A DNA stretch of 64,000 bases from contig JABYQN010000002.1 of assembly GCA_022606135.1 (NCBI GenBank), positions 1 to 64,000 of the forward strand. Reading direction: 5' to 3'. The notes beneath the pieces were generated by a model. That model saw only the letters and a list, made by a program, of their open reading frames with translations. It did not search any database and was not told the origin of the DNA. A program made the translations under genes and the position numbers. Shown here one piece after another: positions 31,556 to 43,545 of this stretch (its first letter is position 1; each line of letters starts with the position of its first letter). Source of the DNA: Fomes fomentarius (taxonomy: Eukaryota > Basidiomycota > Agaricomycetes > Polyporales > Polyporaceae).

Positions 31556-32349
31556 ATGAACGTCCTTCGCACCCAACTTCATCTCCGCCGCACACTCGCC
31601 CGCCCGCCCACTGCACGCGCCATGGCCTCGAGCTCGCAGCTGCCCAAGGACGCCTCTCTGCCCGGTGAACACTTTGAGGTGCGCCAGACGGCCTCCAGCG
31701 ACGACTACCAGCCAGACCCGTCAAGGTCCATCAAGCTCTCTCCCGCCCGCCAGGCTCTCCTCGACGATGTCATCGCTCTCTACTCTTGCCAGCCCACCCG
31801 CCGCCGCGTAGAGCGCTACACCCCGGATTGCGTCTACGACGACCAGTTTGTCTACGCCAACGACCGCTACAAGATGGCCGGCCAATGGTTTGCACTTCCA
31901 AAGCTCTTCGCGTCCAGCAAAAACGAGGCGTACGAAGTCGTCACCAACGACCCCCTTCTCATCCAGTTCAAGAACGAGCAGGCGCGTCTCACATTCTCCA
32001 CTCGCATCTTTCGCAGATCCTCACCACCTTCACGCCCGGGTAGACGTGGACGTTCCCAGGAAACATCAAGTCCACCACTATCAACGCCATGGTCTCCCTT
32101 TCCCTCGACCCCGCCAATGCCGACTCCGACTTTCCTCAGATCAAGTATCACAAGGACCAGGCGAATCACAAGGACTACTCGCACACCGGCCCTGGTTTCG
32201 CATTCAAGAAGTGGCAAGCCGACAAGGTTTCGGGAATGATGGACTCCGAGGATGTGCAAGCCTTCAAGGCAGACGCTTCTAAGGATAACAAGGAGTCAGT
32301 TCGCCGCTACGAAAGCGGCACTGCGGAGGCACCCCCCAAGGACTTGTGA
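31556..32349 (+). CDS. SnoaL/NTF2-like fold protein, 243 aa (221 aa from second ATG)
   Basis: Conserved fungal protein of unknown reaction; the sequence pattern is that of a small NTF2-like (SnoaL) cone. Two exons: 31556-31981 and 32044-32349. Typical stretches are LLDDVIALYSCQPTRRRVERY, then YDDQFVYANDRYKMAGQW, and in exon 2 INAMVSLSLDP, IKYHKDQANHKDYSH and FAFKKWQAD. The intron (31982-32043) must begin with GC, not GT, to keep the frame (CAG|GCGCGT...GGGTAG|ACG). The first 22 residues are Arg/Leu/Thr-rich and could be a mitochondrial presequence if the first ATG is used; MASSSQLPKD at 31622 is the alternative start. Confidence 0.8.
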
Positions 32350-32592
32350 TTGGTTAGCACTCTCCTTCCTAGATTTGTAGCTTGGGGTGTATCATCACAG
32401 TCAAAGATATGGTATACATAGGACATTGTACAAGAAAGGCCCGGACTGTTAATGTACAAATGGCACCGTTGGACAGAGACAGAGATAGAACATCGACAAA
32501 GAGAAAACACAATGACAGCAGCAAAACGATGAGACAACGATGAGATCCATCAAGTACCGTGTCCTCTACCGTGAGGCTACGACGTCCGCCGC

Positions 32593-34822
32593 TCACCGGA
32601 CAAATGCATAATCCGGCCTTTCGACGAGAGGCGACTTCATGATCGCCGGACTGCCAGGGCTCACACCTCCGCCGTTGATAGTCATGGAGGTGCCGTTGCC
32701 CAGCGTGATCACCGGCGACGACGGAAGAACTTGGAACCCGACCTATACGAATTTCAATGTAATGACACGGCGGATATCAGAAAGATGAGAGGGCAGAAGG
32801 CAATGGACGCGTATGGGAGAAAACGACATGGGCGAGAACGAAAGACGAGAAGAATAGGAAATCAGAATCCGCCGTCCGCGAGCACGAGGGTGCGCGAAAG
32901 CCACATCGCGCATAGCGCAATCCCGGCGCCCATGGACATCCGTATGTTGGAACCGTCCGTACGGGGGGACGAATGCATGCAGGATTCGGGTGCGCCGCGG
33001 AGTGAATCCAGCACGGGTAGAGCGACAAGGCGCAGAGAGAGGAAGAGAGCAAATACAGGAGAGAGAACGTCAGCGTATGGTCGATGAAGATAGAAAAAGT
33101 AGATGAGCGAAGATGGGTTCAGCGGACTCATGTTACATTCGCAAAGTATGACACAGACGAAACGTTGCACGGAACCCTGCCCATTAGGCAAAAACAAATG
33201 AATGACACACTCACCCCAATGAACCTCATGAAACGGTTGATGTCTTCCTCGCGCGAGCCTTGCAGGCCAGCATTCACCCAACTCTGCCCGTCACTAGTCG
33301 TAGTGAACGCGCTAGTCGGGCGCGGGTCCCTCCTCATCCTGCCAGTGGGCGTCCTCACAGCCGCGACCTGGACCTCCTCGTCCACATCGCCCTCATTTTC
33401 GTCCTCTCCTATCAGCCCATACTCGCGGACGAGCGTCCGTGCCTCCTCCGGCCCAAGGGAGACGAGCGTCGCAAGGTCGCGTGGGAACAGTGGGGACGCG
33501 GTGGGTTCCTGGACGTCCCATACGCCCACCGCAGTCCCGCCCGTGCTATGGGTGCTTGTGGGAGAGCCCAGAGCGGTGACCGCCATACTCGTACGCAATG
33601 AGACATTCGTATTGAGGGAGAGCCGGTTGGCGTCACCTCCACAGCCCCGGACTACGTTCCTCAAGCGCGCCTGCAATGGCGAAGATGGAGGCGTCTGGAG
33701 GCTGTTTGCGTTGGCGGGCGCATCCCGCGGACTCGACTGGATGTCAGAGGGAGCATCGGCACGACCAGGCGTTGATGGGGTGTCGAGCGGGCGGAGGAGG
33801 GCCTGCAAGGGCTCGTCGAGACCCGATGCGCGAATGAGCGCGTTATGACGTCTTGCCTCTCTGAATCAACATCATGAAGGCCGAAGACGGGGTGTAAGCA
33901 AAAGTAGCCTTACGCAGCCAACGATGATACCACGTACGAGTTGTGCAGGCTCGTCTTGACCTGCATGATCTGCCAATTATATTGCCGGATCTCCTCCCTC
34001 AGCGACGAGGGAATCTGAATTGACAGCTTCAAACGGCCTCAGTCAACACTGTGTGTACGCGCTACACAACAAGGGGACGAAGACATACTTGGTGGCGCAC
34101 GCGCTCTGCGACCTCCCTCTTGATCATATCCGTAACCAATTGGTGAACGTGGGGTCGAATGACCTCGCGCATATGCTTTTTGAATCGCTCCTGCAACGAT
34201 TTCTTCATGTCTTGTAGTTTCTCCTCCTGACGTTTACTCTGCTCGTCCACTTCTTCCTCCACCGCACGGATCTGTGATGCACACAGAGCAAGTCAGGTAT
34301 AGTCAGACGAAGGGAAGTTGAAGCTCTCGCCGCACCTGGTACGTCGCGTCCACTGCAGGCCCGAGTGCGGCGACGCGCATCGTTTGCTCCCTGACCACGT
34401 CGAATGTGTTTCCGACTGCACTCAATGTTGAATGCATTGTTGCAAGGAGGTCCGCGACTGCTGCGGCCGTTGGATCCCGACCCTGACCTGCGGCCGTGGT
34501 GGTCGAGGTCAAAGCATTACTGTCACTCGTTGTCTCGATTTTCGGGAGCTTCTTGTCCCTGTCGGTGACAGTCGTCTGGGACTGATCCCCAACGGCTGCC
34601 GAGCTGTTCTTCGGACTCAGCGGAGGGGATGGAATCGTGCTGAGAGCATTCTTAGAGAGCGTGGTTCAGCACGGTATCACAGACTACGTGGTACGCCGAG
34701 GGAAGAATTGTTGCCTCATTCACCTTCGTCTCGTCCTTCTTGTCCTTCTTGGCGCCATCTTGGCGCCCATTACTGTTGTTCATGTTGTTGGTGTTGTTAG
34801 CTTTGTTGTTCTTAGGAGGCAT
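32593..34822 (-). CDS. Coiled-coil protein of unknown function, about 489 aa
   Basis: I do not recognise the family. Six exons fit: 34822-34724, 34650-34336, 34271-34089, 34014-33938, 33860-33215 and 32742-32593, all with GT-AG borders and matching phases. The N terminus is Asn/Lys-rich (MPPKNNKANNTNN). A charged coiled coil spans roughly residues 135-225 (VEEEVDEQSKRQEEKLQDMK, then IPSSLREEIRQYNWQIMQ). The rest is Ser/Pro/Thr-rich with an acidic block (GEDENEGDVDEEVQ). The last intron (472 bp) is unusually long for this window; instead the frame could end at 33128 without the last exon. The C-terminal exon (TLGNGTSMTINGGGVSPGSP) reads as real coding, which is why I include it. Confidence 0.65.
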
Positions 34823-37167
34823 TGTGTCGAAGAATGAACCACACAGGAGAGGGAGCGGAGGGCTGGATATGTAACGGGTGAATCAATCGATCGCATTATA
34901 AAGCTCTCGATCCCAGCAGGACGGGACGTAATCTGAGTTCTCCCCTTCTATCGATGGCCAATCTGAAGATGAGTCGCAATGCACGCAGTCGTATGCTGCG
35001 GTAGGGTGGGTTCTGCGGGACAAGGGCAGCTGCCCTCGAGTTCTACACGTGTTGGCCGCGAGTTCATAGAAGATACCAACAGAGCTTCCTATTTCAGGAT
35101 CGATTGGGACTACTCTGGCGAGTTCGGTTGGATTTCGAACGCGGAATGAGACCTAAGTTCCCATTGAAGTCCAGAACAATACAGGACCGCCCCACGCGAG
35201 ACTTGTGGGTGGACCATCGGAGGACCAAGGCGAAGACGCCCTTGTCCGAGTTTAATGACCTGTGGGTACGTAAGTGAAGCATGCATGGAGAGCATCTAGG
35301 CAGCCATTCGAAGGCTGCAGCACATACCGTGCGCCTAGGGTGTGAGCAGCTGCAAGCGGGAATATTGAGACCAAGTCGAGTACTCAGCGTCGGCGGCGGC
35401 GGCTGCGATGGCACACCAAGATGAACAATATGCAGCACTTGTACGAGAACGGTGACCGGTACGGGTGCACACATTAGAGATCGTCAAGATCATGATGGAA
35501 GTAGTAAGTAAGTAAGCGATCTAGCGGCTTGAATCCTCGACGACACTGGGCGCTTGCGATACGTGTGGCCAGGCTGCAGGCTTCCGGCCTGTGTTCGCGC
35601 TGCGAGCTGGAGTCACTGCCAGAGCCTGGAAGCGGGGCAGGACCGTCCGCAATGTCTGCATACGGAAGACGGAGACTCAAACTAAGCCAGCCAGCTGGCT
35701 ATGTTCGAGGGCTGGTATAATAATAATGCAGGGGATTGACTCTGACTTTGACAAACCTCAGTGAGACTGTCATGCCGACCGGCCAGGACGGGGGAATGCA
35801 TAGAGACACTAACGTGAACTGAGCTTCGTGTGTATCCTTTATTGTGGATCGATGAGTAGACAGTGGAACGAGTAGATTTTCGTGTGAATGTGGTTCCAGC
35901 ATATCATCGCCAAAGAACCAGCAGTCCTGCCACACACTCTTCCAAAAATGCGAAGATACCCCATTATCGAGTGTGAGAGGCAGTACCTACTATGCGCCTC
36001 TGTACAAAGAGAATGAGCAACTGGATCTTGCGAGAACCGTGACGTCCTCTGCATCGCATTGTCAAGGCCGGACACCAAAGTGCCACAAAGACGTAGGTCT
36101 TTCTTTCTGAGTGTCGTCGAATGGAGGCTCCGTGAATCTGACGCCTCCTCCAATACTCAGATGTTCGGGCCAGTTGATGACTAAAAACGCACCCATGCGT
36201 TTCGATGACGCACTTGAATAATTGCTGGTGCCGACCTTCAACATGAAAGCTTCAACGGTCTGAATAGTGGCGAAAAGCGACGCACATGGATCTCATGCCA
36301 ATACTGTTCTTAGGATATGACGCGAGGCGACAGAGTGTGACTAGAGGTCCGGTTGGCATGTTGTCGCAGTGTCTACTCGTCCTTTGATCCCAGGTGCACT
36401 AGCACAAGCCAAATGTGACTATGCATGAAGAAGACGCACTATGAGGTACTTCTATCGGGTGTAGAAGTAATGCACAATACATCCTTCTAATTGCAGACCG
36501 TCCATAGGGCTGGTATAGTGTTTGCATAGGACGAAGTTAGTTGTATGGAAGCGTAGCAGAAACACGGCATCCTTGCAAACCCGAGAGTTGACCGGGAATA
36601 GCCTCTTGACAATTGCACTCGTAGGTCACGACATCGTGCGCGAAGTCTACAGGCAGAGACGTGGCTGTACCACGACACATTATCAGCTATCCCACGCGAC
36701 GAACACCGGATCACTGGTATTGTGGTGATAATGCTGGACGCTGCACGGTCCATGCACGCCAATGAGCGTAAGCGTCGACGATTGAACCCCCTTGTGGGCA
36801 TGGAACCGCATTCTTAGCTAAGATCGAGGCGTTGAGGCAAGTGACGGGGATGGATGTTGCGATGTATTGCGGTGCGTTCTTCCGAGCATTGCGGCGCAAG
36901 AAAGCGAGTCGAAGGCGGGAGAGGGAGAGGAAGAGGAAGGGGCGCGGTTTCATGGGCGTTCCGAAGGGCTGTGTTACAAGGTTTATAATAACACCGCCCA
37001 TTGAGATCTGAGATTGCGGCCTGTGCATCGCTATTGTCCGTGGCTGCGTTCATATGATTCATTCGCTGCGCCATGATGGCATTTCCGACTCCCTATAAGA
37101 TGATGGTATGAGTTGTAGATGTCAGCAGCAGCCTCCGGTGCACATCCCACTCTCAACAACGAACACC
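34823..37167. other. Intergenic region, no gene recognised
   Basis: 2.3 kb with only scattered frames below 127 codons on either strand, none with domain character or plausible splice partners. It includes the promoters of the coiled-coil gene (minus) and the ubiquitin-fold-like gene (plus). Confidence 0.55.
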
Positions 37168-37755
37168 ATGACTCCCACCATCATCACGTATCGCTACAAT
37201 GATTCTTACGTATACGTTCCGCCTGCTCAATCGCTGCAGGTAATGCATTTGCTATCACTATACAGGTCATATATCTCAATGACCACATAGGAGGGAATAG
37301 AACTCGTCCGACAGAACTTCCCTGAGCTCGCAAACGTTGACCCCGACCACATCACCCTCTGCATCAACGGAGTCGTGGGTGGTCAACGCCGCAAAATCCG
37401 CATCAGCTCAATGGCATGGGATGGCATGCTCCCAAATCTTGCTCGCTATGAGGTGCTCGACGTCGTTTTGAAGGATCCTCTCATCGTTGTGGACCCCTCC
37501 GGCGACGAATCCCTTCCTAATTATGAGGACGTAAAGGAGAAGTACGGCTCCGATGGCTTCCTTTCTCCCTCTCGTGGCCCCTCCCCGCGCCACAAGTCCG
37601 TACCGCTCCCAAAGACCAAAGACATAGTGGTCTCTGGTTTCACGCGGCCCCTATCGCGCCCGCCATCCTCATCATCGCGTTCGCGTTCGCCCAGTCCGAA
37701 GCCCTCGTCAAATCCAAGCTGGGTCAAGGGTCTCTTCGCAAAACGCTCCCAGTAG
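37168..37755 (+). CDS. Small protein with ubiquitin-like N-terminal fold (predicted), 178 aa
   Basis: Two exons, 37168-37239 and 37291-37755, around a 51 bp GT-AG intron in phase 0. The N-terminal 85 residues alternate strands and a helix in the manner of a ubiquitin-like or PB1-type fold (IITYRYNDSYVYVPPA, then GIELVRQNFPELANV, ITLCINGVV, YEVLDVVL). The C-terminal half is a Ser/Arg/Pro-rich tail (RPPSSSSRSRSPSPKPSS). No catalytic motif is visible. The start is the first ATG after a short leader. The fold assignment is a guess from pattern; the function is unknown. Confidence 0.65.
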
Positions 37756-38997
37756 TTGCTCCGCTCCTTTCGCATCCACGCACCATTGCGCTTCCATCCC
37801 AACCTATGCCCCTAGATTATCGACAGGCGTGCTTGCAGCTACTGCAGGAGCTCTTTGCATCGCTCGCCTTATTCTTGTGATTCTGTCATTCTCCAAACGC
37901 AGCTTGCAGATCTTTTCGGACTCGATGCACACGGTGTATAGTGGTGGACATCTCCATGTTTCCCGTAGCGTGTATGATCACGATCGCAATCGTCGACACC
38001 CTATTGTAACCATATCTGTTATAGCGAGTACTAGTCGTACCTAGTGAATATCGATATCCTTGTAATCTTGTCGATCAAGCATCATTTACGCGAATTCTAT
38101 CGCATGTATCCCCATTGGATCGTTCTTCTTAATCGTGAAGCATCCTCGGAGAAGGCGCAACTCTTCATGAGTTGAGTTTCCAAACCGACTGACAGTTGAC
38201 AGTTCAACTCTTGGACTTACTACCGTCCTGGATCGTCTTGTCCGAGTATCCTGGTTGACACGACTTCAAGTTTGCGGCGCTCCTGACAGTGCTCGGACAA
38301 CCAACCATCGATTGGGTTGGTTGACAAGCAAGCTAAGGCTATGTGTCTTTCGAGAACTTGCGCTGGTACGTCCGCACCGCCGTTCGTCAGTGTCCACAGC
38401 GGAACTCGGCGCAGTGGCACCGAGGAACAGACATCACCGCGCCTGTTGTGGTTGACCCACAGCCAACCCAAGGACACGAGCGTCTGTTTGTACAGCCCAA
38501 GTTCTCCCTGCCAGTGACAAGAGCTCAAGTTGAAGTCCTAAGCCGGTGCACAATATCCGTTCATTGGGTCAATTCTAACATGCTAGGAGCTCGGCGTTGA
38601 CTTGTGCTGCCAGCTCCCATCATCCTATACCGTTCCCGTGGCACTCGGCCGCCATGCTATGGAAGCCGTTTCTCCCCACTGGCAACAGCAGGCCGGCGCA
38701 ACTTGCCGCAGGACTCAGGTGAGCACTACCACCGTCAATCACGCCAACTCGCTACATGTCTCGTCAGACAGTTGGCAACCCAATACATCGGCGGGAGGAA
38801 GTTCGCGTTCGGATATCTCTCGGATACGCAACTACACTAACGACGTGTATCACTGAGACCACGCAACCACATACAACCTATCGTTATACTCTTACAACTC
38901 CTATGGGCATTGAGTCGTACCTGGTTTCCCATCCTCCAAGCTGACTATACAAAAAGCCTGCTATTCATCGCCCGATTCCTCCACTGACCATACAGTC
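37756..38997. other. Intergenic region, no gene recognised
   Basis: 1.2 kb with frames of at most 102 codons and no domain. The proximal 300 bp is probably the 3' UTR of the gene ending at 37755. Confidence 0.55.
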
Positions 38998-40673
38998 ATG
39001 TCCACCGGGACCACCACCACCGAAACAGTGACTCACCACTTGACGAAGACACGTCAGGGTTCTTTCGGCTCGGCGTCTCGGGGATCCGTCTTGCTGAAGG
39101 GATTTACAACCCTGAAGGCGCGTTGCCGCAGCTTCCTCGCCCCGGGTCGGAACAATGGCAATAATGTCTCGGACGCGCTCCCTCAGCACACCACCGGGCA
39201 TTTTCCGTCCACGCATGCCCGCAGCGCCAGCGACCCGGCCGCGGGCAGCGCACGGGAAACACATCGAGGCCTGAGACTCGCCAAGTCCGTTCCTGCTCTG
39301 CGGTCTTCCTATGGGCCCGCAGCCGGCCGAACACCGGTGTCCCTCGAGCCATCGAACGCACGGGAACACCAAGTCGGCCCACGTCCTCTCTGTCGCGTGC
39401 AGCTCGCACTACCGCCTTTCCGACCTGCGTCAAACGATCACGCCGCAGCCATCCGCGAACTCGAGCAGCTCGCATCATCTCTCCGTTGTCTCGGCACGGA
39501 TAAGGTATCCCGCCTCTACAGGGCACGCAGGCCGAACCTCAGCGTGGGTGAGAGCGCTATCAGAGAGGCCCCGAACGATACAAGGGACGAAGTGGGTAGC
39601 GGATGCTCGGGACGCATGACAGCCTCGCAGTACAATGCATTGAGACGGTCTCCAGACGGGGTCCCGGAGGACGCCACCGACGACTACACCTGGCAGTCGT
39701 TGCTCGAGGACTACTGCAAATGGGGTTCCTCCGAGGAGTCTTTGGTCAACGAGGCAGGTCCAGAAGACAACCATGTAAGTTCTGCACACACGCGGACTTG
39801 ATCGGCTCCTTACGACCCTATGGTTTTGCAGCATACAGTTCGACTTCCCGTCCTAGACGGGACTGCAATTGGAAAGCCCTACTTGCATCAGAACGTTGTG
39901 AGCTTTTGAAACAACATTCTTGTCCACGGAGAACTGCTACTGACCGCATTGTCATCTCAGGACATCGGCAACGGCCCTGCTATAGCATCCCCCAGACCGT
40001 CTAGTCCCGAAACTCAACGACCCTCGACGTCCCGCACGGACAGCACCACCACGCGCACAACGCGACGACAGCGTCGCCGAGCGGTATTCATATGTTCCAA
40101 TCCAGATGCCCCTAACAGCAGATACAACTCCACGCTGAACCTCTCATCGCCTTCACTGGGCTTAGAGTTCTCACCTACGTTGTCCACTGGTGGAGGCCAG
40201 GCTGAGAAGGACGAACATGCATCGATTGACACTCCTACTACCCCAACTGTCACTTATCCTCTTGCGGAGGAATGCATCTCGCATGAATCACCAGAACTCA
40301 CCGGGATCGGACTCCCGCACATCCTTAACATCGACCGTCTCGGGAGTACTCCCACTTCTTCCGCTTTCAAATACCGTGCATTCAGCGGCACCCGCGAGAC
40401 GATGTCGAAGGGTTACATGGGGATGAACGTGCTACACACAGGGGCACATGACATCTGCACCTAGAGTCTCGGCGGCGGGACTCTGCGTTGCCGTTCGGGA
40501 CATCGGGGATGCACGTCGACGTTCCCGATCCGAGCTGTACCACCGATACGCGGCCAGGGGATGCGGTAGAGCTTCCCTCAGATAGCAGCGGGGACATGCC
40601 CCGCCACAGGACACTGAGAGAATTCCTTTCGCGGACAATTAGCTGTAGGAGTAAAGGGAGAGCAGTAGATTAG
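38998..40673 (+). CDS. Disordered Ser/Thr/Pro-rich protein of unknown function, about 500 aa
   Basis: I do not recognise it. Four exons fit: 38998-39774, 39832-39897, 39961-40411 and 40465-40673, with GT-AG introns of 53-63 bp. The third intron (GTTACA...CACCTAG) is the weakest; without it the protein would stop at 40464 (448 aa). The product is largely disordered, with a basic N-terminal part (HHLTKTRQGSFGSASRGS), a short helical segment (AAIRELEQLASSLRCLG), a DYTWQSLLEDYCKWG segment near residue 235 and an Arg-rich patch (TRTTRRQRRRAVF). It may be a lineage-specific regulatory protein, but nothing here proves it. Confidence 0.55.
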
Positions 40674-41455
40674 TCAGCGCATGTACACTAGCAACCACGA
40701 TTGACTCTTACCGCATACAGAGTAGAAGGGAGGAGTTGAGCAGAGCATGTTCACTGCACTTTGCACGCACGTGCGCCAGTGGAGGTACCTGTATCCCAGT
40801 ATGCACAGAAGGGCAGACCACAAGCGCAGTGACAGGGTCCTCGGCCAAAGTTTCCTAACTCGGCACTACACGTACACAAGCTGTGCTCACAAACCGACTT
40901 TACGCATAAACCTATGCTCGGACCGACAAACCTTCTGTCACCCGTTCAGTCTCGGACGCTCCAAAGCAAGGACACGCACCACATTCCGCACGCGTCTAAC
41001 CACAACAGGCGCCAGTTCGATCAGTAGAACCCCATATGTCCACACACAGTTGTCCTCGACGCGTCGATGCATGCGATGCACGTCACTGGCACAGGAATAC
41101 ATGTGCACACTGTACACACGAATGAACATGTACTGTCACCTGTCAACAGAAGGCAAGTTAGTCCACGCCAATGAAACACAGCACCCACTGACCGTCGCCG
41201 CTCGTGCCACCAGCGAAGCGAAGGAAGGGGAATCACACTCGCCTAAGTCAAGTCACCATACGCAAGTTGCCATAGTCGGACACAGCGCCCTAGTCTTCGT
41301 GAGTACCATACTTCACCTCTCTGCAGCGCAAAACGCCAAAGTGCACCACGCAGTCACGAATCCAGTCCACCCATCTCCGCCTCTTGCATCCCCCACCATG
41401 CCATTCCTGCATTTCCGTCCCAACACAACCCCTCCGCCCACCCCCATCACCTCAG
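40674..41455. other. Intergenic region between converging genes
   Basis: A plus-strand frame of 248 codons (40747-41493) spans it but is rich in Cys, His, Arg and Thr, has no domain and overlaps the NAD kinase 3' end. I reject it as a gene. Otherwise it is the 3' flank of the two converging genes. Confidence 0.55.
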
Positions 41456-43424
41456 CTACGTCCTCTGATGCCTCGTCAACGCCTTGCTCCTGAACGTCGC
41501 ATTATACTGCAATAGATTATTGATATCCCGCACCCAATCGTCCTCCTTCCCCGGCCCCACGCCCTCCGCCCCGCCGAACCCTGGTGCCTCAAAACTGGCA
41601 CTCTCATTCCCTCCTTCGACGGGACGCGTCTGCGGCGGGTCGGAAATAGACGAGCGGTTGATGCACGGTATGGGGTAGAGCGACGCGCGAACCGTCACGC
41701 TCTCGCCTGGGCTGAGGACATGCGAGATCTGGCCGTCCATTGAGAGACCTGCGGAGGCGCGCGAGCGTTCGCTGATCTGCATGTTCGTGTCGACACGTGC
41801 AAGAGCAACCCCGAGAACGAAAGGTGAGGAAGAGAAGACCATGATAAGTCAGCGTTGTCCCCGCCTCCATGAGCAAAAACCGGGAGAATACTCACCCTGA
41901 GCGTGATAGAAGACGAACTTGGAAAGACCAACGGGCGGAACGACAAGCTCCGCGGACATATTGGCGTGAGTACAATTGCACTGAGCGACGGGTGGACGAT
42001 CGGGCCTCCCGCCGAGAGGGAGTACGCAGTCGAGCCGGTCGGTGTCGAGACGATCAGCCCGTCTGACTGTGACACGATGCGTCAATCGCGTTCATCATGA
42101 ATGCGCAGGTGTTGTAAAAGGTAGAAGAAGGGAACGTACGACGGCCTCTGTGAGGTGCTGCCCGTCCACGAAGACGTCAATGGTGTTCAAGTGGGGGCTT
42201 GAGCCTCGGTGGAGCGCGATCTCGTTCATAACTTGCCAATCTGGTAGGGACTGATATCAGCACTCGGGTTGACCGGTTATGCGAGATGACTGTGGGGTAA
42301 AGACAAGACTGACCATCGCAATGGGTGTTGATGTTAACCCCACTGGTGTCCTGGAAGGAGCACGAGAGGCGCATGCGATTGAGTACGGTGATACGTCCTG
42401 CAAAGGCACTGTCGATCGCTTTTGTGTAGTCATCAATATCTGCGTGCATCCGATCGACGTTGAGTGGTTAAGTTGTGGACAAGGGAGGGACTGGTACGCG
42501 TACGAAATGGGAGCAAGAAGCCTAGGGTGCCCATGGAGAAGCTGAGGACTGGAGGTACGGCGCCGATCTTGAAGAGGGAGGAGGCATGTAGGATTGTGCC
42601 GTCTCCACCAAGTGTTATGACGAGGTCGATGGGTTCGGCGTCCGGACCTGAAGATAGGGAGAGTAAGAGATAGACAAAGTAGGATGGAAGGAAGAGGAAC
42701 GGACCTGGTTGCCAGACGTTGACACCTTGGGGTATGTCAGAACGGTCTTCATGGTATACCTGGACATCCGGGTAGGTTCGACGGATATAACTGGGAAGAG
42801 AGGACGGTGAGTGTGGAGGTGGGCACGGAGAGAGGAGAGGGTACGGACGAGAGGAGGGTGTCTATAGCTTCGATGACGGGTTTTGTGCGGAGTTTGTTGA
42901 CTATGAGGACGGAGCGGGGGGAGAGGCCGTTTGTGACGCGTCTGGCTTAGAAGTCAGAGGACATTTAGCGAGAGATAAAAGACGGTGAGATGAAGGGGAA
43001 GCGGTGGTGAGGAGGGAGAGGGATGGGGAGCAGCGGGAGAAGGCAAGGGAAACGTACGTTGCGTACGACCTGTATCGGGGCAGGCGGGCAAGGATACGGG
43101 TCGGCGTATGCACAGACGTCGATGGGGATCGCTGTGGGAAGGTATAGAGAAGTCGGGGCTGAAGGAAGCGGGACGAAGAAGTGGTGAAAGCGGCTCGAGC
43201 AGAAGAGAGGAGGGAAGGTTTGGGAAGTGGCTGCAATCTGGTGTGCATTGGGTGGGATGTTGAGGGATTATCGCGAATGGATGGTTTTGAGTAGACAAGT
43301 CGGCGTCGGGCAGAGCGAGTTAGATGGGACTGCTTAGAGCGTAGAGAGCGACGAAGGAGAGAGATGGCTGACCATGGGCGTCGACGTCGAGGCACTTGAA
43401 GTTGTCGTCGTCGGCGCCGAAGAC
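41456..43424 (-). CDS. NAD kinase (ATP-NAD kinase)
   Basis: Phosphorylates NAD(H) to NADP(H), supplying reductant for biosynthesis and oxidative defence. Exons from the 3' end: 41456-41776, 41896-42066, 42140-42240, 42314-42439, 42504-42647, 42705-42790 and 42849 to about 42940, all in phase. Diagnostic motifs: [16 protein letters not shown] (GGDG diphosphate site), [28 protein letters not shown] (NEI/V motif), [20 protein letters not shown] (catalytic TPTGSTAYS) and [17 protein letters not shown]. The C terminus has the family's [14 protein letters not shown] block. It resembles the yeast Pos5-like group more than the longer Utr1-like enzymes. The 5' exons between 42940 and a likely start at 43424 ([11 protein letters not shown]) could not be fixed. 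It lies 121 bp downstream of the next minus-strand gene. Confidence 0.88.
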
Positions 43425-43545
43425 ATATTCAGCTCGTAGGCGCCGGCCGGGGTCTAAGTACGTCATGAATCAAGGCTACAGAAAGAGATGGGTACGATAC
43501 GATAGATGGCAATACAAAACAAAAACATAGACAGAGAGACTGAGA

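Noticed and set aside
40747..41493. Plus-strand open frame of 248 codons
   Set aside because: Cys/His/Arg/Thr-rich with no domain, overlaps the NAD kinase 3' end on the opposite strand, and has no splice or homology support.
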